From Hymenobacter nitidus (GTDB lineage Bacteria > Bacteroidota > Bacteroidia > Cytophagales > Hymenobacteraceae), in the NCBI RefSeq assembly GCF_020447315.1, contig NZ_JAJADQ010000005.1, positions 1-64,000 of the forward strand: DNA of 64,000 bases. The letters are read 5' to 3'. Position numbers and translations under genes: made by a program. Positions 1 through 8,747 of the stretch are shown in pieces. The notes beneath the pieces were generated by a model that worked only from the letters and a program-made list of their open reading frames with translations, had not been told where the DNA came from and ran no database searches. Within the stretch, counting starts at the first letter, position 1; each line of letters begins with the position of its first letter.

Positions 1-190
1 TCTGCTTGCTCAGGTTGAAGCCCACGTAGGAGCTGCTCCACAGGTTGGTGGAGTAAGCCGAGCCAATACCCAACGAGTTCAACGAGCCGTTGGCGTAGGT
101 TTGCTGTTCCTGCTGGGCCTGGGCGGCAGAGGTGGCGCCCATAATGGCGGTGGCAGCGAACAGAAAGCGGAGTAGCGGTTTGCGAAGCAT
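1..190 (-). CDS. Secreted protein, C-terminus cut by window edge
   Basis: Reading leftward from an ATG at 190, the frame stays open to the window edge, giving about 63 residues. The first ~26 residues form a typical Sec signal peptide: MLRKPLLR, then a hydrophobic stretch, then an Ala-rich cleavage site ending AAQAQ. The mature start (QEQQTYANGSLNSLG) is followed by an aromatic stretch that could begin an outer-membrane or periplasmic domain. Too little is visible to name a family. The coding strand and signal peptide are seen; the export is inferred. Confidence 0.6.
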   Translation of the reverse strand, partial: MLRKPLLRFLFAATAIMGATSAAQAQQEQQTYANGSLNSLGIGSAYSTNLWSSSYVGFNLSKQ

Positions 191-457
191 ACGAATAGTG
201 AAAATGGGGTTAGATAATACTGGAAAAGCAATGGCAAGAAGCAGGAAGGAGTACCCATCAAAAGTGGACCTCAAGAAGCAGGAAGCGGCAGCCAGGCTCT
301 TGTTTGTTCCGCCCCGGCGTGGCGTGCAGCATAGGTAAGCACCGAAGTAGCCGAGCTGAACTTTATTACACCAACACCCCGATTGGCAGGATAAAAAGGT
401 CGCCGAGCAGCAGCTGAGACTGATAGTGCCAGCAGTAACGACCAGAATACAGGGGCA

Positions 458-490
458 ATAAAAAAACGCCAGCCCGTGGGGCCTGGCGTT
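458..490 (-). terminator. Intrinsic terminator with no obvious gene upstream
   Basis: The arms AACGCCAG (465-472) and CTGGCGTT (483-490) pair perfectly, and on the minus strand the hairpin is followed by a run of seven T. The nearest minus-strand gene upstream (809-1825) already has its own terminator at 723-751. Confidence 0.6.
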
Positions 491-722
491 GTGGTTTCGT
501 TGGGGGCTTCCTCAACAGCAGTTGCAGCGTGAAGGTCGGGGACTACTCGGTGCTGGCGCGCAGCAAACGTTTGGCAGCGTGGTCATCTGCTAATTCTTAT
601 ACGCCTGTTCGCCCCCGGAGTGTAGCTGGCCTGGGCCGAGGGCCAACCACCGAGCCCGAGCGGACTAAGCAGAAGCACGAATAGGCGGATTAACAGATAC
701 CGTACAGTAAAAATCGGGTAAC

Positions 723-751
723 AAAAACGGGGCAGCCCGCAAGCTGCCCCG
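723..751 (-). terminator. Intrinsic terminator of the OmpA lipoprotein gene
   Basis: The arms GGGGCAG (729-735) and CTGCCCC (744-750) pair, and on the minus strand the stem is followed by five T. A second stem without a strong T-run (779-803) sits closer to the stop codon. Confidence 0.75.
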
Positions 752-808
752 TCAGAATATCTGCATTAAAACGCCACGCCGCCGGTTCAAAAGCAACCGG
801 CGGAGAGC

Positions 809-1825
809 CTATTTGCCGGTGGTGGAAGTAGTGGAGTTGCTGTCCAGAATCTTGAGTAGCTCGTTGAGCTTGGGCGTCAGGATGATTTCGGTGCGCCGGT
901 TCAGGGCTTTGTTGCCGGGCGAGTCGTTGGCGGCCACCGGAATGTACTGGCTCCGGCCCGAGGCCGTGATGCGCTGTGGGGCCACGCCGCCGGAGGTGAT
1001 GAGGCGGGCAATTTCGGTGGCGCGCAGCACGCTCAAGTCCCAGTTGTCCTGCATGGCAGCCGTGGGGCGGCTGAAGGCGACGTTGTCGGTGTGACCTTCC
1101 ACTACCACGTTCACGTCGGGCTGGTTTTTGAGCACGGCGGCCAGCTGCTTCAGCGCCTCCTGACCTTTGGGGTCCACTTTGGTCGAGCCGGTTTTGAACA
1201 AGAGCTGCTCCGACAACGACACGTATACTTTGCCGTCCTTCATCTTCACCTGCAGGTCGGTGCCCTGAAAGCCGCGCAGGGCGTTGCTCACACTGGCCCG
1301 CAGGTCATTCACGGCCTTGTCCTTGTCGGCCAGGGCCTGGGTCAGCTCGGCCAGCTTGGCTTCGCGCACTTTTAGGTCGGCGTTCAGCTTGTCGATATCG
1401 GCCTTGCTGCGGCGCAGGTTGGTGTCCAGCTCGCCCAGCTCGGCTTCGCGGCGGGCCAGGTCCTTGGCCACTTTGTTATAGTCAGCCGACTTATCGGCCA
1501 TGGCCCGGTCACTGTTTTTGAGTAGCTTGTCGTAGCTGTCGGTGAGCTGGGTGTAGAGGGAGCGGGTGCGGCGCAGGGCGTTGCCGGTCTGGGCCGAGTC
1601 TTCGGTGAGGCGCTTGTTGGTCAGGCGCATTTCGGTCAGCTCATCGGTGGTTTTTTTCAGCTCGGCCACGGCCTGGCGCTGCTGGCGCTCGGCTTCGGCT
1701 TTGCCTTGTTCGGTAGCCGTCTGGCGGGCCCGCAGGTCATCATACTTTTTGGAAGCCACGCAGCCGGGCAGCGTCGAGCCGGCCACGACGGCCAGAGCCA
1801 GGAGCAGGGAAGAGAATTTTTTCAC
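809..1825 (-). CDS. OmpA-family peptidoglycan-anchoring lipoprotein
   Basis: A 338-residue outer-membrane lipoprotein expected to tie the outer membrane to peptidoglycan. It starts with a lipoprotein signal peptide whose lipobox is LPGC (Cys22). A long charged heptad region follows (about residues 30-190, rich in Lys, Glu, Ala and Leu), predicted as coiled coil. The C-terminal third is an OmpA-like domain carrying VVEGHTDN and the closing NRRTEI motif that bind diaminopimelate. The coiled coil plus OmpA layout matches Bacteroidota flagellar-motor-like or structural anchor proteins, but no partner gene is adjacent. The gene stands alone, divergent from the aldolase gene, and ends in a hairpin terminator. 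Confidence 0.88.
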   Translation of the reverse strand: MKKFSSLLLALAVVAGSTLPGCVASKKYDDLRARQTATEQGKAEAERQQRQAVAELKKTTDELTEMRLTNKRLTEDSAQTGNALRRTRSLYTQLTDSYDKLLKNSDRAMADKSADYNKVAKDLARREAELGELDTNLRRSKADIDKLNADLKVREAKLAELTQALADKDKAVNDLRASVSNALRGFQGTDLQVKMKDGKVYVSLSEQLLFKTGSTKVDPKGQEALKQLAAVLKNQPDVNVVVEGHTDNVAFSRPTAAMQDNWDLSVLRATEIARLITSGGVAPQRITASGRSQYIPVAANDSPGNKALNRRTEIILTPKLNELLKILDSNSTTSTTGK

Positions 1826-1951
1826 GCGGGTAGTATCTTGTGAGAAGCACTGAATGGGGCTGGTCAGCAGCGAAGCCGATTCCCCGAAGCAAGGTAGCGA
1901 GGCCAGCCCGCATCTGCCAGCCAGGAGCCGGCCGTGGTTTGATTTTCACTT

Positions 1952-1959
1952 TATATTTG
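1952..1959 (+). promoter_or_regulatory. Bacteroidota-type -7 element upstream of the aldolase gene
   Basis: TATATTTG fits the Bacteroidota consensus TAnnTTTG and lies about 41 bases before the chosen ATG. A well-spaced -33 TTG was not found. Confidence 0.4.
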
Positions 1960-2000
1960 TTCACGTTTTAGCTCTTCCTCTCTCCACCCAACTTCCACCC

Positions 2001-3050
2001 ATGGCTTCTCTTACCCCCCTGAGCGCCGAAACCGAGGCGCTGCTCCAGCACGAGTGCAAAACCATCAGCCGGGACCTGATTCACCAGCCCGGCCCCGATT
2101 TTCTGGACCGCTGCTTTGTGCCCAGCAACCGCACGCCGCAGGTGCTGCGCAGCCTGGGCCAGCTCTACAACCACGGCCGCTTGGCCGGCACCGGCTACAT
2201 GAGCATCCTGCCCGTCGACCAAGGTATTGAGCACACGGCCGGCTCCTCATTCGGGCCCAACCCAATGTACTTCGACCCGGAAAACATTATCAAGCTGGCT
2301 GTGGAAGGCGGCTGCAACGCCGTGGCAACCACCTTTGGCACCTTCGGCACAGTGGCCCGCAAATACGCCCACAAGATTCCGTTTCTGGTTAAAATCAACC
2401 ACAACGAGCTGCTGACTTACCCCAATAAGTTCGACCAGATAATGTTCGGCTCGGTGGAAGAAGCCTGGAACCTGGGTGCCACGGCCGTGGGCGCCACCAT
2501 CTACTTCGGCTCCGAAGAGTCCAACCGCCAGATTATCGAGGTCAGCCAGGCCTTCGAGCGGGCCCACGAGCTGGGTATGGCCACGGTGCTCTGGTGCTAC
2601 CTGCGCAACAACGCCTTCAAAACCGCCGACCAAGACTACCACGTGGCCACCGACCTCACGGCCCAGGCCAACCACCTCGGCGTCACTATTCAGGCCGATA
2701 TCATCAAGCAGAAGCTGCCCGAAAACAACGGCGGCTTCTCGGCCCTGAAGTTTGGCAAAACCCACAAGGCCATGTATGAGAGCCTCTCGTCTGATAACCC
2801 CATTGACCTGACGCGCTACCAGGTGGCCAACTGCTACATGGGCCGCATCGGCCTGATCAACTCGGGCGGGGAAAGCAAGGGCGCCACCGACCGGGAAGAA
2901 GCCGTGCAGACGGCCATCATCAACAAGCGCGCCGGAGGCCAGGGCCTGATTTCAGGCCGCAAGGCGTTTCAGCGGCCTTTTGCCGAGGGTGTGGAGCTGC
3001 TGTACGCTATTCAGGACATTTACCTCGACCAAACCATCACGCTTGCGTAA
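2001..3050 (+). CDS. fbaB: Class I fructose-bisphosphate aldolase
   Basis: A 349-residue cytosolic aldolase that reversibly splits fructose 1,6-bisphosphate into dihydroxyacetone phosphate and glyceraldehyde 3-phosphate in glycolysis and gluconeogenesis. The sequence matches the bacterial DhnA/FbaB class I family. Residues 70-77 (PVDQGIEH) form the conserved N-terminal strand, VKINHNE follows at 130-136, and QADIIKQK (231-238) carries the likely Schiff-base lysine. [11 protein letters not shown] (284-294) is the phosphate-binding loop. The frame is open upstream of 2001, but the chosen ATG gives the usual family N-terminus and follows a TAnnTTTG box. It is followed by accD on the same strand, with a separate promoter-like box between them. 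Confidence 0.92.
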   Translation: MASLTPLSAETEALLQHECKTISRDLIHQPGPDFLDRCFVPSNRTPQVLRSLGQLYNHGRLAGTGYMSILPVDQGIEHTAGSSFGPNPMYFDPENIIKLAVEGGCNAVATTFGTFGTVARKYAHKIPFLVKINHNELLTYPNKFDQIMFGSVEEAWNLGATAVGATIYFGSEESNRQIIEVSQAFERAHELGMATVLWCYLRNNAFKTADQDYHVATDLTAQANHLGVTIQADIIKQKLPENNGGFSALKFGKTHKAMYESLSSDNPIDLTRYQVANCYMGRIGLINSGGESKGATDREEAVQTAIINKRAGGQGLISGRKAFQRPFAEGVELLYAIQDIYLDQTITLA

Positions 3051-3102
3051 AAGCCCGCTAAGTCGGCATGCGGGGGCATAGGAAACTACCCCCTGGCTGC
3101 CT

Positions 3103-3110
3103 TACCTTTG
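3103..3110 (+). promoter_or_regulatory. -7 element upstream of accD
   Basis: TACCTTTG matches the Bacteroidota TAnnTTTG consensus and lies 92 bases before the accD ATG, suggesting a long leader or a second downstream start site. Confidence 0.4.
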
Positions 3111-3202
3111 CCTGCTACACATTTGCTGAACGTAGACCCGCTGCTGGCTGCCCGCCGCTACGAGTCTTACCTTGCAGCTTCCCACTATTAAGATTGACTT
3201 CA

Positions 3203-4087
3203 ATGTCTTGGTTTAAGCGCGTAGAGAAAGGCATCGTCACCCCGACGGAGCAGAAGAAGGAGACGCCCGACGGCCTGTGGTATAAGTGCCCCGAGTGTAA
3301 AACGGTGGCCTCCATGGCCGAGCACAAGCGCCTGCTGTATACCTGCGCCAAGTGCAACCACCACGACCGGGTCGACTCGGCCGAATACTTCGAAATCCTG
3401 TTCGACAACAACCAGTTCGTGGAGCTGGATGAGAACCTGACTTCCGGCGACCCGCTGCGCTTCGTCGATACCAAAGCGTATCCGCAGCGCCTGGCCGCCA
3501 CCCAGAAGAGCAGCGGCCTGAAGGATGCCGTGCGCACGGCCCACGGCCGCCTCCACGGCCTCGACCTGGTGGTAGCCTGCATGGACTTCAAATTTATCGG
3601 CGGCTCGATGGGCTCGGTGGTAGGAGAGAAAATTGCCCGCGCCATCGATTATGCCCGCCGGAACCGCCTGCCTTTCCTGATGATTTCCAAGTCGGGTGGG
3701 GCCCGCATGATGGAAGCCGGCTACTCCCTGATGCAGATGGCCAAGACTTCGGCCAAGCTGGCGCTGCTCTCCGAAGCCGGCCTGCCCTACATTTCCATGC
3801 TGACCGACCCCACTACGGGCGGCGTCACCGCTTCCTTCGCCATGCTCGGCGACTTCAACATTGCTGAGCCCGGCGCCCTGATTGGCTTTGCCGGCCCGCG
3901 GGTTATCAAGGAGACGATCGGCAAGGACTTGCCCAAGGATTTCCAGAGCTCCGAATTTGTACTGGAGCATGGCTTCCTGGACTTCATCGTGGACCGCAAG
4001 GACCTCAAGCAGCGCCTCGCCGATTTGATTACGATGCTGCGCCCTGCGGAAGTAGCTGTGGCTCAGCCCCAGCCAACGCTGCGCTAA
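3203..4087 (+). CDS. accD: Acetyl-CoA carboxylase carboxyltransferase subunit beta
   Basis: A 294-residue subunit of the carboxyltransferase half of acetyl-CoA carboxylase, which moves the carboxyl group from biotin-carrier protein to acetyl-CoA to make malonyl-CoA, the first step of fatty-acid synthesis. The N-terminal four-cysteine zinc ribbon is complete (Cys29, Cys32, Cys48, Cys51). The crotonase-like carboxyltransferase core follows, with the oxyanion stretch [20 protein letters not shown] and [16 protein letters not shown]. Length and N-terminus ([11 protein letters not shown]) are normal for Bacteroidota AccD, which fixes the ATG at 3203 over upstream in-frame starts. The alpha subunit is not in the window. 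A 17-bp perfect hairpin terminator follows. Confidence 0.95.
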   Translation: MSWFKRVEKGIVTPTEQKKETPDGLWYKCPECKTVASMAEHKRLLYTCAKCNHHDRVDSAEYFEILFDNNQFVELDENLTSGDPLRFVDTKAYPQRLAATQKSSGLKDAVRTAHGRLHGLDLVVACMDFKFIGGSMGSVVGEKIARAIDYARRNRLPFLMISKSGGARMMEAGYSLMQMAKTSAKLALLSEAGLPYISMLTDPTTGGVTASFAMLGDFNIAEPGALIGFAGPRVIKETIGKDLPKDFQSSEFVLEHGFLDFIVDRKDLKQRLADLITMLRPAEVAVAQPQPTLR

Positions 4088-4120
4088 AAACACGCGGATT
4101 TTCGGCAAGCTTTTTGGAAA

Positions 4121-4163
4121 AAGCCCGTTCAGCGCATATCTGATGCGCTGAACGGGCTTTTGA
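4121..4163 (+). terminator. Terminator after accD
   Basis: A perfect 17-bp stem (4121-4137 with 4143-4159) around a 5-nt loop, followed by TTTTG. Confidence 0.85.
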
Positions 4164-4310
4164 TTTGCCCGGCAGTAAATTTTCCATCTGTAGTTGAGCT
4201 GGGTATAGCCAGCAGCCTATATTTGGCGAACATTTTGCCGGCAAGTCAAGTAAGCACATCCGGACTGGTAAGCAAACCCGCTCTTTTTTCCTTCCACCAA
4301 TTCTTAACTG

Positions 4311-5051
4311 ATGAAATCTCCCAAATCCCTTCTGGCTCTTTTCATGGCTCTGACCATGTTCCTCGGCTCCTGCGCTTCATCGCAGCCCGCCAGCCAGCCC
4401 GATCTTTCGACCAGCAATGGAACCGGCGAGCGTAAAACCGGCATGAGCAAAACGGCCAAAGGTGGCCTCATTGGCGCCGGTGCCGGCGCTGCCGCTGGCG
4501 CCGTACTGGGCCGCGTAATTGGCGGCAAGTCGGGTACGGCTGCCGGTGCTATCATCGGTGCTGCCGTGGGCGGCACGGGTGGCGCTCTGATTGGCCGCAA
4601 AATGGACAAGCAGGCCGAAGAGCTGCAGCGCGACATGAAGAACGCCCGCGTGGAGCGGGTAGGCGAAGGCATCAAAATCACCTTCGACTCGGGCATTCTG
4701 TTTGATACCAACAAATCGGACCTGCGGGCTGCCTCGCAGTCGGAAATCACCAAAATGGCTGAGGTGCTGAAGAAGTACCCCGACACTAACGTCATTGTGG
4801 AAGGCCACACCGACAACTCCGGTTCGGATGCCATCAACCAGCCACTGTCGGAGCGCCGGGCCCAGGCTGTGGCCAACTACACCACCTCGCAAGGGGTAGA
4901 CGCCTCGCGCATCACGACCAAAGGCTATGGCTCGTCGCAGCCCGTGGCCGACAATACTACGGTAGAAGGCAAGCAGGCTAACCGCCGCGTAGAAGTTGCC
5001 ATCTTCGCCAACGAGAAAATGAAAAAAGCTGCCGAAAACGGCACTCTGTAA
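4311..5051 (+). CDS. Glycine-zipper OmpA-family lipoprotein
   Basis: A 246-residue outer-membrane lipoprotein. The signal peptide ends in lipobox LGSC (Cys21). A glycine-zipper segment follows (about residues 43-102, repeated GAxxGA/GGxxG with GRVIGGKSGTA), typical of membrane-inserting Gly-zipper domains. The C-terminal OmpA-like peptidoglycan-binding domain (about 120-240) shows FDSGILFDTNKSDL, VEGHTDNSGSDAIN and NRRVEV. It is a close paralogue of the next gene at 5535, so this looks like a tandem duplication. The two copies differ in export: this one is lipidated and its neighbour has a plain signal peptide. It has its own terminator. Confidence 0.88.
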   Translation: MKSPKSLLALFMALTMFLGSCASSQPASQPDLSTSNGTGERKTGMSKTAKGGLIGAGAGAAAGAVLGRVIGGKSGTAAGAIIGAAVGGTGGALIGRKMDKQAEELQRDMKNARVERVGEGIKITFDSGILFDTNKSDLRAASQSEITKMAEVLKKYPDTNVIVEGHTDNSGSDAINQPLSERRAQAVANYTTSQGVDASRITTKGYGSSQPVADNTTVEGKQANRRVEVAIFANEKMKKAAENGTL

Positions 5052-5072
5052 GCTGTTGCTTTCTCGCTTTAA

Positions 5073-5110
5073 CAAAAAAAGGTCGCACATGCTATGTGCG
5101 GCCTTTTTTT
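5073..5110 (+). terminator. Terminator after first glycine-zipper OmpA gene
   Basis: The stem GGTCGCACAT with ATGTGCGGCC (one wobble pair) is flanked by seven A on one side and seven T on the other, so it could act in both directions. Confidence 0.8.
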
Positions 5111-5112
5111 AT

Positions 5113-5534
5113 GTCCGGCTTTCTTTTGGGAGGTAGTTTAATTTAGGATAGACCCAAAAGCAAATGCTTTTTAAATCAATCAGTTAAATAAAAGGGTGCA
5201 CTAAGGCTTAAAATTAATTTAAAGCAAGTATTCTGAAACAAGGAATTTAGTTGTGAAATACCAGGACCCAGTGGCAGCTTTATACTCGGCACTTTTAGTG
5301 GCAATACAGACCATATTTCAGCGTTTATAGAAATAGGCTGGCTTGGAAAAACGGCTTGAAAACTAGCTGAAGAGCTTTTTTTAAATTTTTTCTCTGGCTT
5401 ACTCACTTTGGCAAGGTGGTTGCAAATTACCTTGCAACAGACAGTCAGACGCGAGATAAAACTTCTCTTGCGGCGGCTGAAAATGAAAAACTCTGCATAT
5501 TTACATCACACCAAGAACACAAAACCACAAGACA
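5113..5534. other. AT-rich intergenic region
   Basis: This 420-base stretch is clearly richer in A/T than its surroundings. It contains a short palindrome (AAAAGC-AAAT-GCTTTT near 5156-5171) and a low-complexity frame on the minus strand that has no protein-like features. It probably carries the promoter of the downstream OmpA gene. I see no RNA gene. Confidence 0.4.
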
Positions 5535-6242
5535 ATGAAAACCCTTCGTTCGTATATCGCAATGATGATGGCCGTGTTGCTGCTGGGCACCAACTATGCT
5601 CAGGCCCAAACGACGACCACCGAAAAGAAACCCTGGAGCAAAACGGCTAAAGGCGCTATCATTGGTGGCTTGGGTGGTGCTGCCGGTGGTGCCGTGCTGG
5701 GCCGCGTAATCGGCGGTAAGTCGGGTACGGCCAAAGGTGCTATCATTGGTGCTGCCGTAGGTGGCGGTGCCGGGGCCCTGATTGGCCGTCGGATGGACAA
5801 GCAGGCTGCTGAGTTGAAAAAGGAAATGGCTGGTGCCCGCGTAGAGCGTGTGGGTGAAGGCATCAAAATTACCTTCGATTCGGGCCTGTTGTTCGCCAAG
5901 AACTCGGCTGCTCTGACCTCGACGGCTCAAGACAACATTGCTGAGTTGGCCAAGACCCTGATTAAGTACAATGACACCAACGTTATTGTAGAAGGTCACA
6001 CCGACACCAGCGGTTCGGATGCCATCAACGACCCCCTGTCGCAGCGCCGGGCTCAGTCTGTAGCTAACTACGCGCAGCAGCAAGGTGTAGACGCTTCGCG
6101 CTTCACGGTATCGGGTTACGGCTCGAAGCAGCCCGTAGCCGACAACTCGACCGAGGCTGGCCGTATTGCCAACCGCCGGGTGGAAGTTGCCATCTTCGCC
6201 AACGAGAAACTGAAGAAAGCTGCCGAGAAAGGCACTATCTAA
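5535..6242 (+). CDS. Glycine-zipper OmpA-family outer-membrane protein (second copy)
   Basis: A 235-residue paralogue of the gene at 4311. Here the N-terminus is an ordinary signal peptide (MKTLRSYIAMMMAVLLLG, cleavage near AQAQ) with no lipobox cysteine. The glycine zipper (about 32-95) and the OmpA domain (about 110-230, with FDSGLLFAKNSAAL, VEGHTDTSGSDAIN and NRRVEV) are nearly the same as in the first copy, and the DNA of the zipper region is strikingly alike. The expected role is an envelope anchor. It follows an AT-rich 480-base gap and ends in a strong terminator, so it is probably transcribed on its own. Confidence 0.86.
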   Translation: MKTLRSYIAMMMAVLLLGTNYAQAQTTTTEKKPWSKTAKGAIIGGLGGAAGGAVLGRVIGGKSGTAKGAIIGAAVGGGAGALIGRRMDKQAAELKKEMAGARVERVGEGIKITFDSGLLFAKNSAALTSTAQDNIAELAKTLIKYNDTNVIVEGHTDTSGSDAINDPLSQRRAQSVANYAQQQGVDASRFTVSGYGSKQPVADNSTEAGRIANRRVEVAIFANEKLKKAAEKGTI

Positions 6243-6257
6243 GCTTCCCGCTACCAA

Positions 6258-6293
6258 CAAAAAAGGCGGCACCTCCGGGTGCCGCTTTTTTTT
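6258..6293 (+). terminator. Terminator after second glycine-zipper OmpA gene
   Basis: GCGGCACC (6266-6273) pairs with GGTGCCGC (6278-6285), followed by eight T. Confidence 0.85.
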
Positions 6294-6376
6294 GTGCCCG
6301 CCCGGGAGCTGAAAATAGGCGAGGCGCTAACTGGGGCGATTGTAACCCCAGACTGGTAGCGGCGGTACACGCGTAG

Positions 6377-7135
6377 ATGACCGATGCCTATTCGTTACCG
6401 CCCACTGATAAAACCTGGCAGAACCACGTTATTCTGAACCAGTTCTTTGGCCCGCTCGACCCCGCGCCGCGCCGTACGCCCATGCGCGAGCTGATCAGCA
6501 CGCTACTGTCGCACCGTACTACGCACCGCGACGAGGAGCTGGCTTACGACCGGATGCTGGAGGCTTTCGGCGACTGGGAAGGCGTGCTGGCAGCTCCCAC
6601 CGCCGACTTGGCCCACGCCATCCGCACTACCCGCTGGCCCGACACGCAGGCGCCCCGGATTCAGGAGATTCTGCGCCGTATCAAAGCCGAGCAGGGCACT
6701 TTTACCCTGGACTTCCTGGCGGAGTGGCCCACGGAAAAAGGCCTGGAGTGGCTGACCGCTATGCCTGGCATCGGCCTGAAAACGGCTTCATTGGTACTGC
6801 TGTTCAACTATCAGAAGCCCGTGCTGCCCGTCGATACGCACGTGCACCGCGTGGCCCAGCGCGTGGGCATGATTGGGCCGAAAGTATCGGTGGAAAAGGC
6901 GCACCAGGTGCTGCTCAGCCAGCTACCCAAAGACGCGCTGGTGCTGCTCAACTTTCATAAGCACAACTACTGGCACGGGCAGCACATCTGCTTTTTTACC
7001 AAGCCCGACTGTCCGAATTGTCCGCTGAAAGGCTTCTGCAACTATTACCTGGAGCACTACGGCGCCGCTACCGAAGCAGCACTGGCTGCCACGCCCAAGC
7101 AATGGGACGTGGCGCGCGGCACGTTGCAGCACTAA
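6377..7135 (+). CDS. Endonuclease III-family DNA glycosylase/AP lyase
   Basis: A 252-residue base-excision-repair protein of the HhH-GPD family. The helix-hairpin-helix segment MPGIGLKTASLVL contains the catalytic lysine at position 135, and VDTHVHRV contains the catalytic aspartate at 153, as in Nth. A four-cysteine [4Fe-4S] loop is complete (Cys205, Cys212, Cys215, Cys221; spacing 6-2-5). The family removes oxidised pyrimidines and cuts the abasic strand. It differs from E. coli Nth in a longer N-terminus, so it may be one of the Nth-like side branches rather than the main Nth. It converges on a lipoprotein gene with a gap of only 3 bases. Confidence 0.88.
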   Translation: MTDAYSLPPTDKTWQNHVILNQFFGPLDPAPRRTPMRELISTLLSHRTTHRDEELAYDRMLEAFGDWEGVLAAPTADLAHAIRTTRWPDTQAPRIQEILRRIKAEQGTFTLDFLAEWPTEKGLEWLTAMPGIGLKTASLVLLFNYQKPVLPVDTHVHRVAQRVGMIGPKVSVEKAHQVLLSQLPKDALVLLNFHKHNYWHGQHICFFTKPDCPNCPLKGFCNYYLEHYGAATEAALAATPKQWDVARGTLQH

Positions 7136-7138
7136 CGC

Positions 7139-7636
7139 TTAGCGCAGCTTGCCCAGGCGTATGTCCAGCGTATCGGCAAACGCGCGTAGGTAGGAGGGAA
7201 GGTTGTTTTTCTGGGTGTCAATCAGCCAGTAGCGGCGCTTGCCAGCCTGCGTAACTTCGATATAATAACCGCCGGCGTCGGTGTAATCAGGCATGCCAAT
7301 GACAGGGTTTCTCTCGTTCACCAGCTCGGCGGGCACTTGCTGAATCAGGTCCTTGACCAGGGTGTAGTCGGCCTGACTGCGGGCTACGTAGGTGCCGTTG
7401 TAGGGAGTATCGCCATTGGGATACTGGTCCTGGGTATCTTCGGCCAACGTTTGGTTTTTTGTGTCGAGCCTGTAAATATCAACGCAGGATTCACCTTCGC
7501 ACTCACCGAAAAAGGAGCCAAAAAGGATAGTGTCCTTATCGAAATCGGGGGAAGTATTCACGTTCTCCTTGCTACAGGCGCTGATTCCCAGCATCGTAAG
7601 TGCAAGACCCGGCAGTAATAAAGTAGAGACTTTCAT
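7139..7636 (-). CDS. Lipoprotein of unknown function
   Basis: A 165-residue protein with a lipoprotein signal peptide (lipobox ISAC, Cys21) followed by an acidic, polar mature chain. Two further cysteines (CEGESC) could form a disulfide. The C-terminal half is alternating hydrophobic and polar (GGYYIEVTQAGKRRYWLID), suggesting a small beta-rich domain. I do not recognise a family. It converges with the endonuclease III gene, with almost no spacer and no separate terminator visible. Confidence 0.7.
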   Translation of the reverse strand: MKVSTLLLPGLALTMLGISACSKENVNTSPDFDKDTILFGSFFGECEGESCVDIYRLDTKNQTLAEDTQDQYPNGDTPYNGTYVARSQADYTLVKDLIQQVPAELVNERNPVIGMPDYTDAGGYYIEVTQAGKRRYWLIDTQKNNLPSYLRAFADTLDIRLGKLR

Positions 7637-7763
7637 GGGTAAAAGGTAACTATAAGTGGTGTTAGGGGATGAGCAGCCTTAAGTGGAATTGGTTGCATGC
7701 CGCCCGCCGCCCCATCTTCCCGACTCGGCTCCCAGCCGGTTACTGCGTACCTTTAGCCTCATT

Positions 7764-8747
7764 ATGCGTCTAGTTCGTCATCCGGTTCTGTGCAATTACT
7801 ACGTTACCTACCGGTGCAATGCGCGCTGTTCCTTCTGTGATATTTGGGAGAAACCCTCGCCCTACATCCAGCTGGCCGATGTGGAGCAGAACCTGCGGGA
7901 CCTGAAGCGGCTGGGCGTCAGTGTGGTCGACTTCACGGGTGGGGAGCCGCTGTTGCACCGTCAGATTCACGAGTTTGTGGGGCTGGCCCACGACATGGGT
8001 TTTATTACCACCCTGACGACCAACTGCCTACTCTACCCCAAGTACGCGGAAAAGCTGCGCGGCAAAGTCGACATGCTGCACTTCTCGCTCGATGCTTCCG
8101 AGAAGGAAGTGCACGACAAAGGCCGCGGCGTGGCCTGCTACGACTTCGTGCTCGAAAGCATCCGGGTGGCCAAGGAGCTGGGTGAGCGGCCCGATATTCT
8201 GTTCACCGTCTTCCGCGAGAACCTGCCCGATCTGGAGGCCGTGTACCGCGACATTGCCCAGCCCAACGGCCTGATGCTCATTATTAACCCTGCCTTTGAG
8301 TACAACAGCGTCGAAACCGGGGAGCAGCTCAGTGCCGCCGAGCTGGATTACCTGTCGGCTTTCGGCAAAAAGCGGGGCGTGTACCTGAACGAGGCGTTTA
8401 TTCAGCTGCGCAAGGACGGCGGCAACCACGTGGCGGCGCCGGTGTGCAAAGCAGCCAGCACCACGCTGGTTATTTCGCCCAGCAACGAGCTGGTCGTGCC
8501 GTGCTACCACCTGGGCGAGCAAAAATTCCCCATCCAGGGCCGGCTCCACGAGCTGTACCACTCGCCCGAGGTGGGCCGCATGATTGCCCTGGAAGGCCGT
8601 CTGCCACAATGTGAGGGCTGCACCATCAACTGCTACATGCAGCCCAGCTTTGCCGTGGAGGTCAACAAATACTTCTGGCAGGCCCTGCCCAGCACGCTGA
8701 AATACAACGTGCAGAAAGGCACCTGGAAACGCATGCTGACCCGGTAA
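7764..8747 (+). CDS. Radical SAM protein with SPASM-like C-terminus
   Basis: A 327-residue radical SAM enzyme. The N-terminal CxxxCxxC cluster is complete (Cys18, Cys22, Cys25) and TGGEPLL is the SAM-binding GGE motif. The C-terminal third holds several cysteines (VCKAA, VPCYHL, CEGCTINC), resembling a SPASM/Twitch auxiliary iron-sulfur domain. Such proteins often modify peptides or make cofactors, but no precursor peptide is visible next door, so the substrate is unknown. The frame is open upstream. The ATG at 7764 was chosen because it places the cluster at a normal distance and follows a TACCTTTA box. It is followed by short degenerate repeats and then the carbonic anhydrase gene. Confidence 0.85.
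   Translation: MRLVRHPVLCNYYVTYRCNARCSFCDIWEKPSPYIQLADVEQNLRDLKRLGVSVVDFTGGEPLLHRQIHEFVGLAHDMGFITTLTTNCLLYPKYAEKLRGKVDMLHFSLDASEKEVHDKGRGVACYDFVLESIRVAKELGERPDILFTVFRENLPDLEAVYRDIAQPNGLMLIINPAFEYNSVETGEQLSAAELDYLSAFGKKRGVYLNEAFIQLRKDGGNHVAAPVCKAASTTLVISPSNELVVPCYHLGEQKFPIQGRLHELYHSPEVGRMIALEGRLPQCEGCTINCYMQPSFAVEVNKYFWQALPSTLKYNVQKGTWKRMLTR

Larger units (their letters stand above)
191..808. other. Intergenic region with two or three minus-strand terminator hairpins
   Basis: No convincing coding frame lies in this 618-base stretch. It holds a hairpin directly after the OmpA stop (arms 779-787 and 795-803), a strong terminator at 723-751 and another at 458-490, all with their T-runs on the minus strand. 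The segment between the last two (about 491-722) has no protein gene, so a short minus-strand RNA is possible but unproven. Confidence 0.5.

Noticed and set aside
5176..5406. Open frame of 76 codons on the minus strand in the AT-rich spacer
   Set aside because: Low-complexity Ser/Leu/Phe composition, no signal peptide or motif, and it lies in a probable promoter region.
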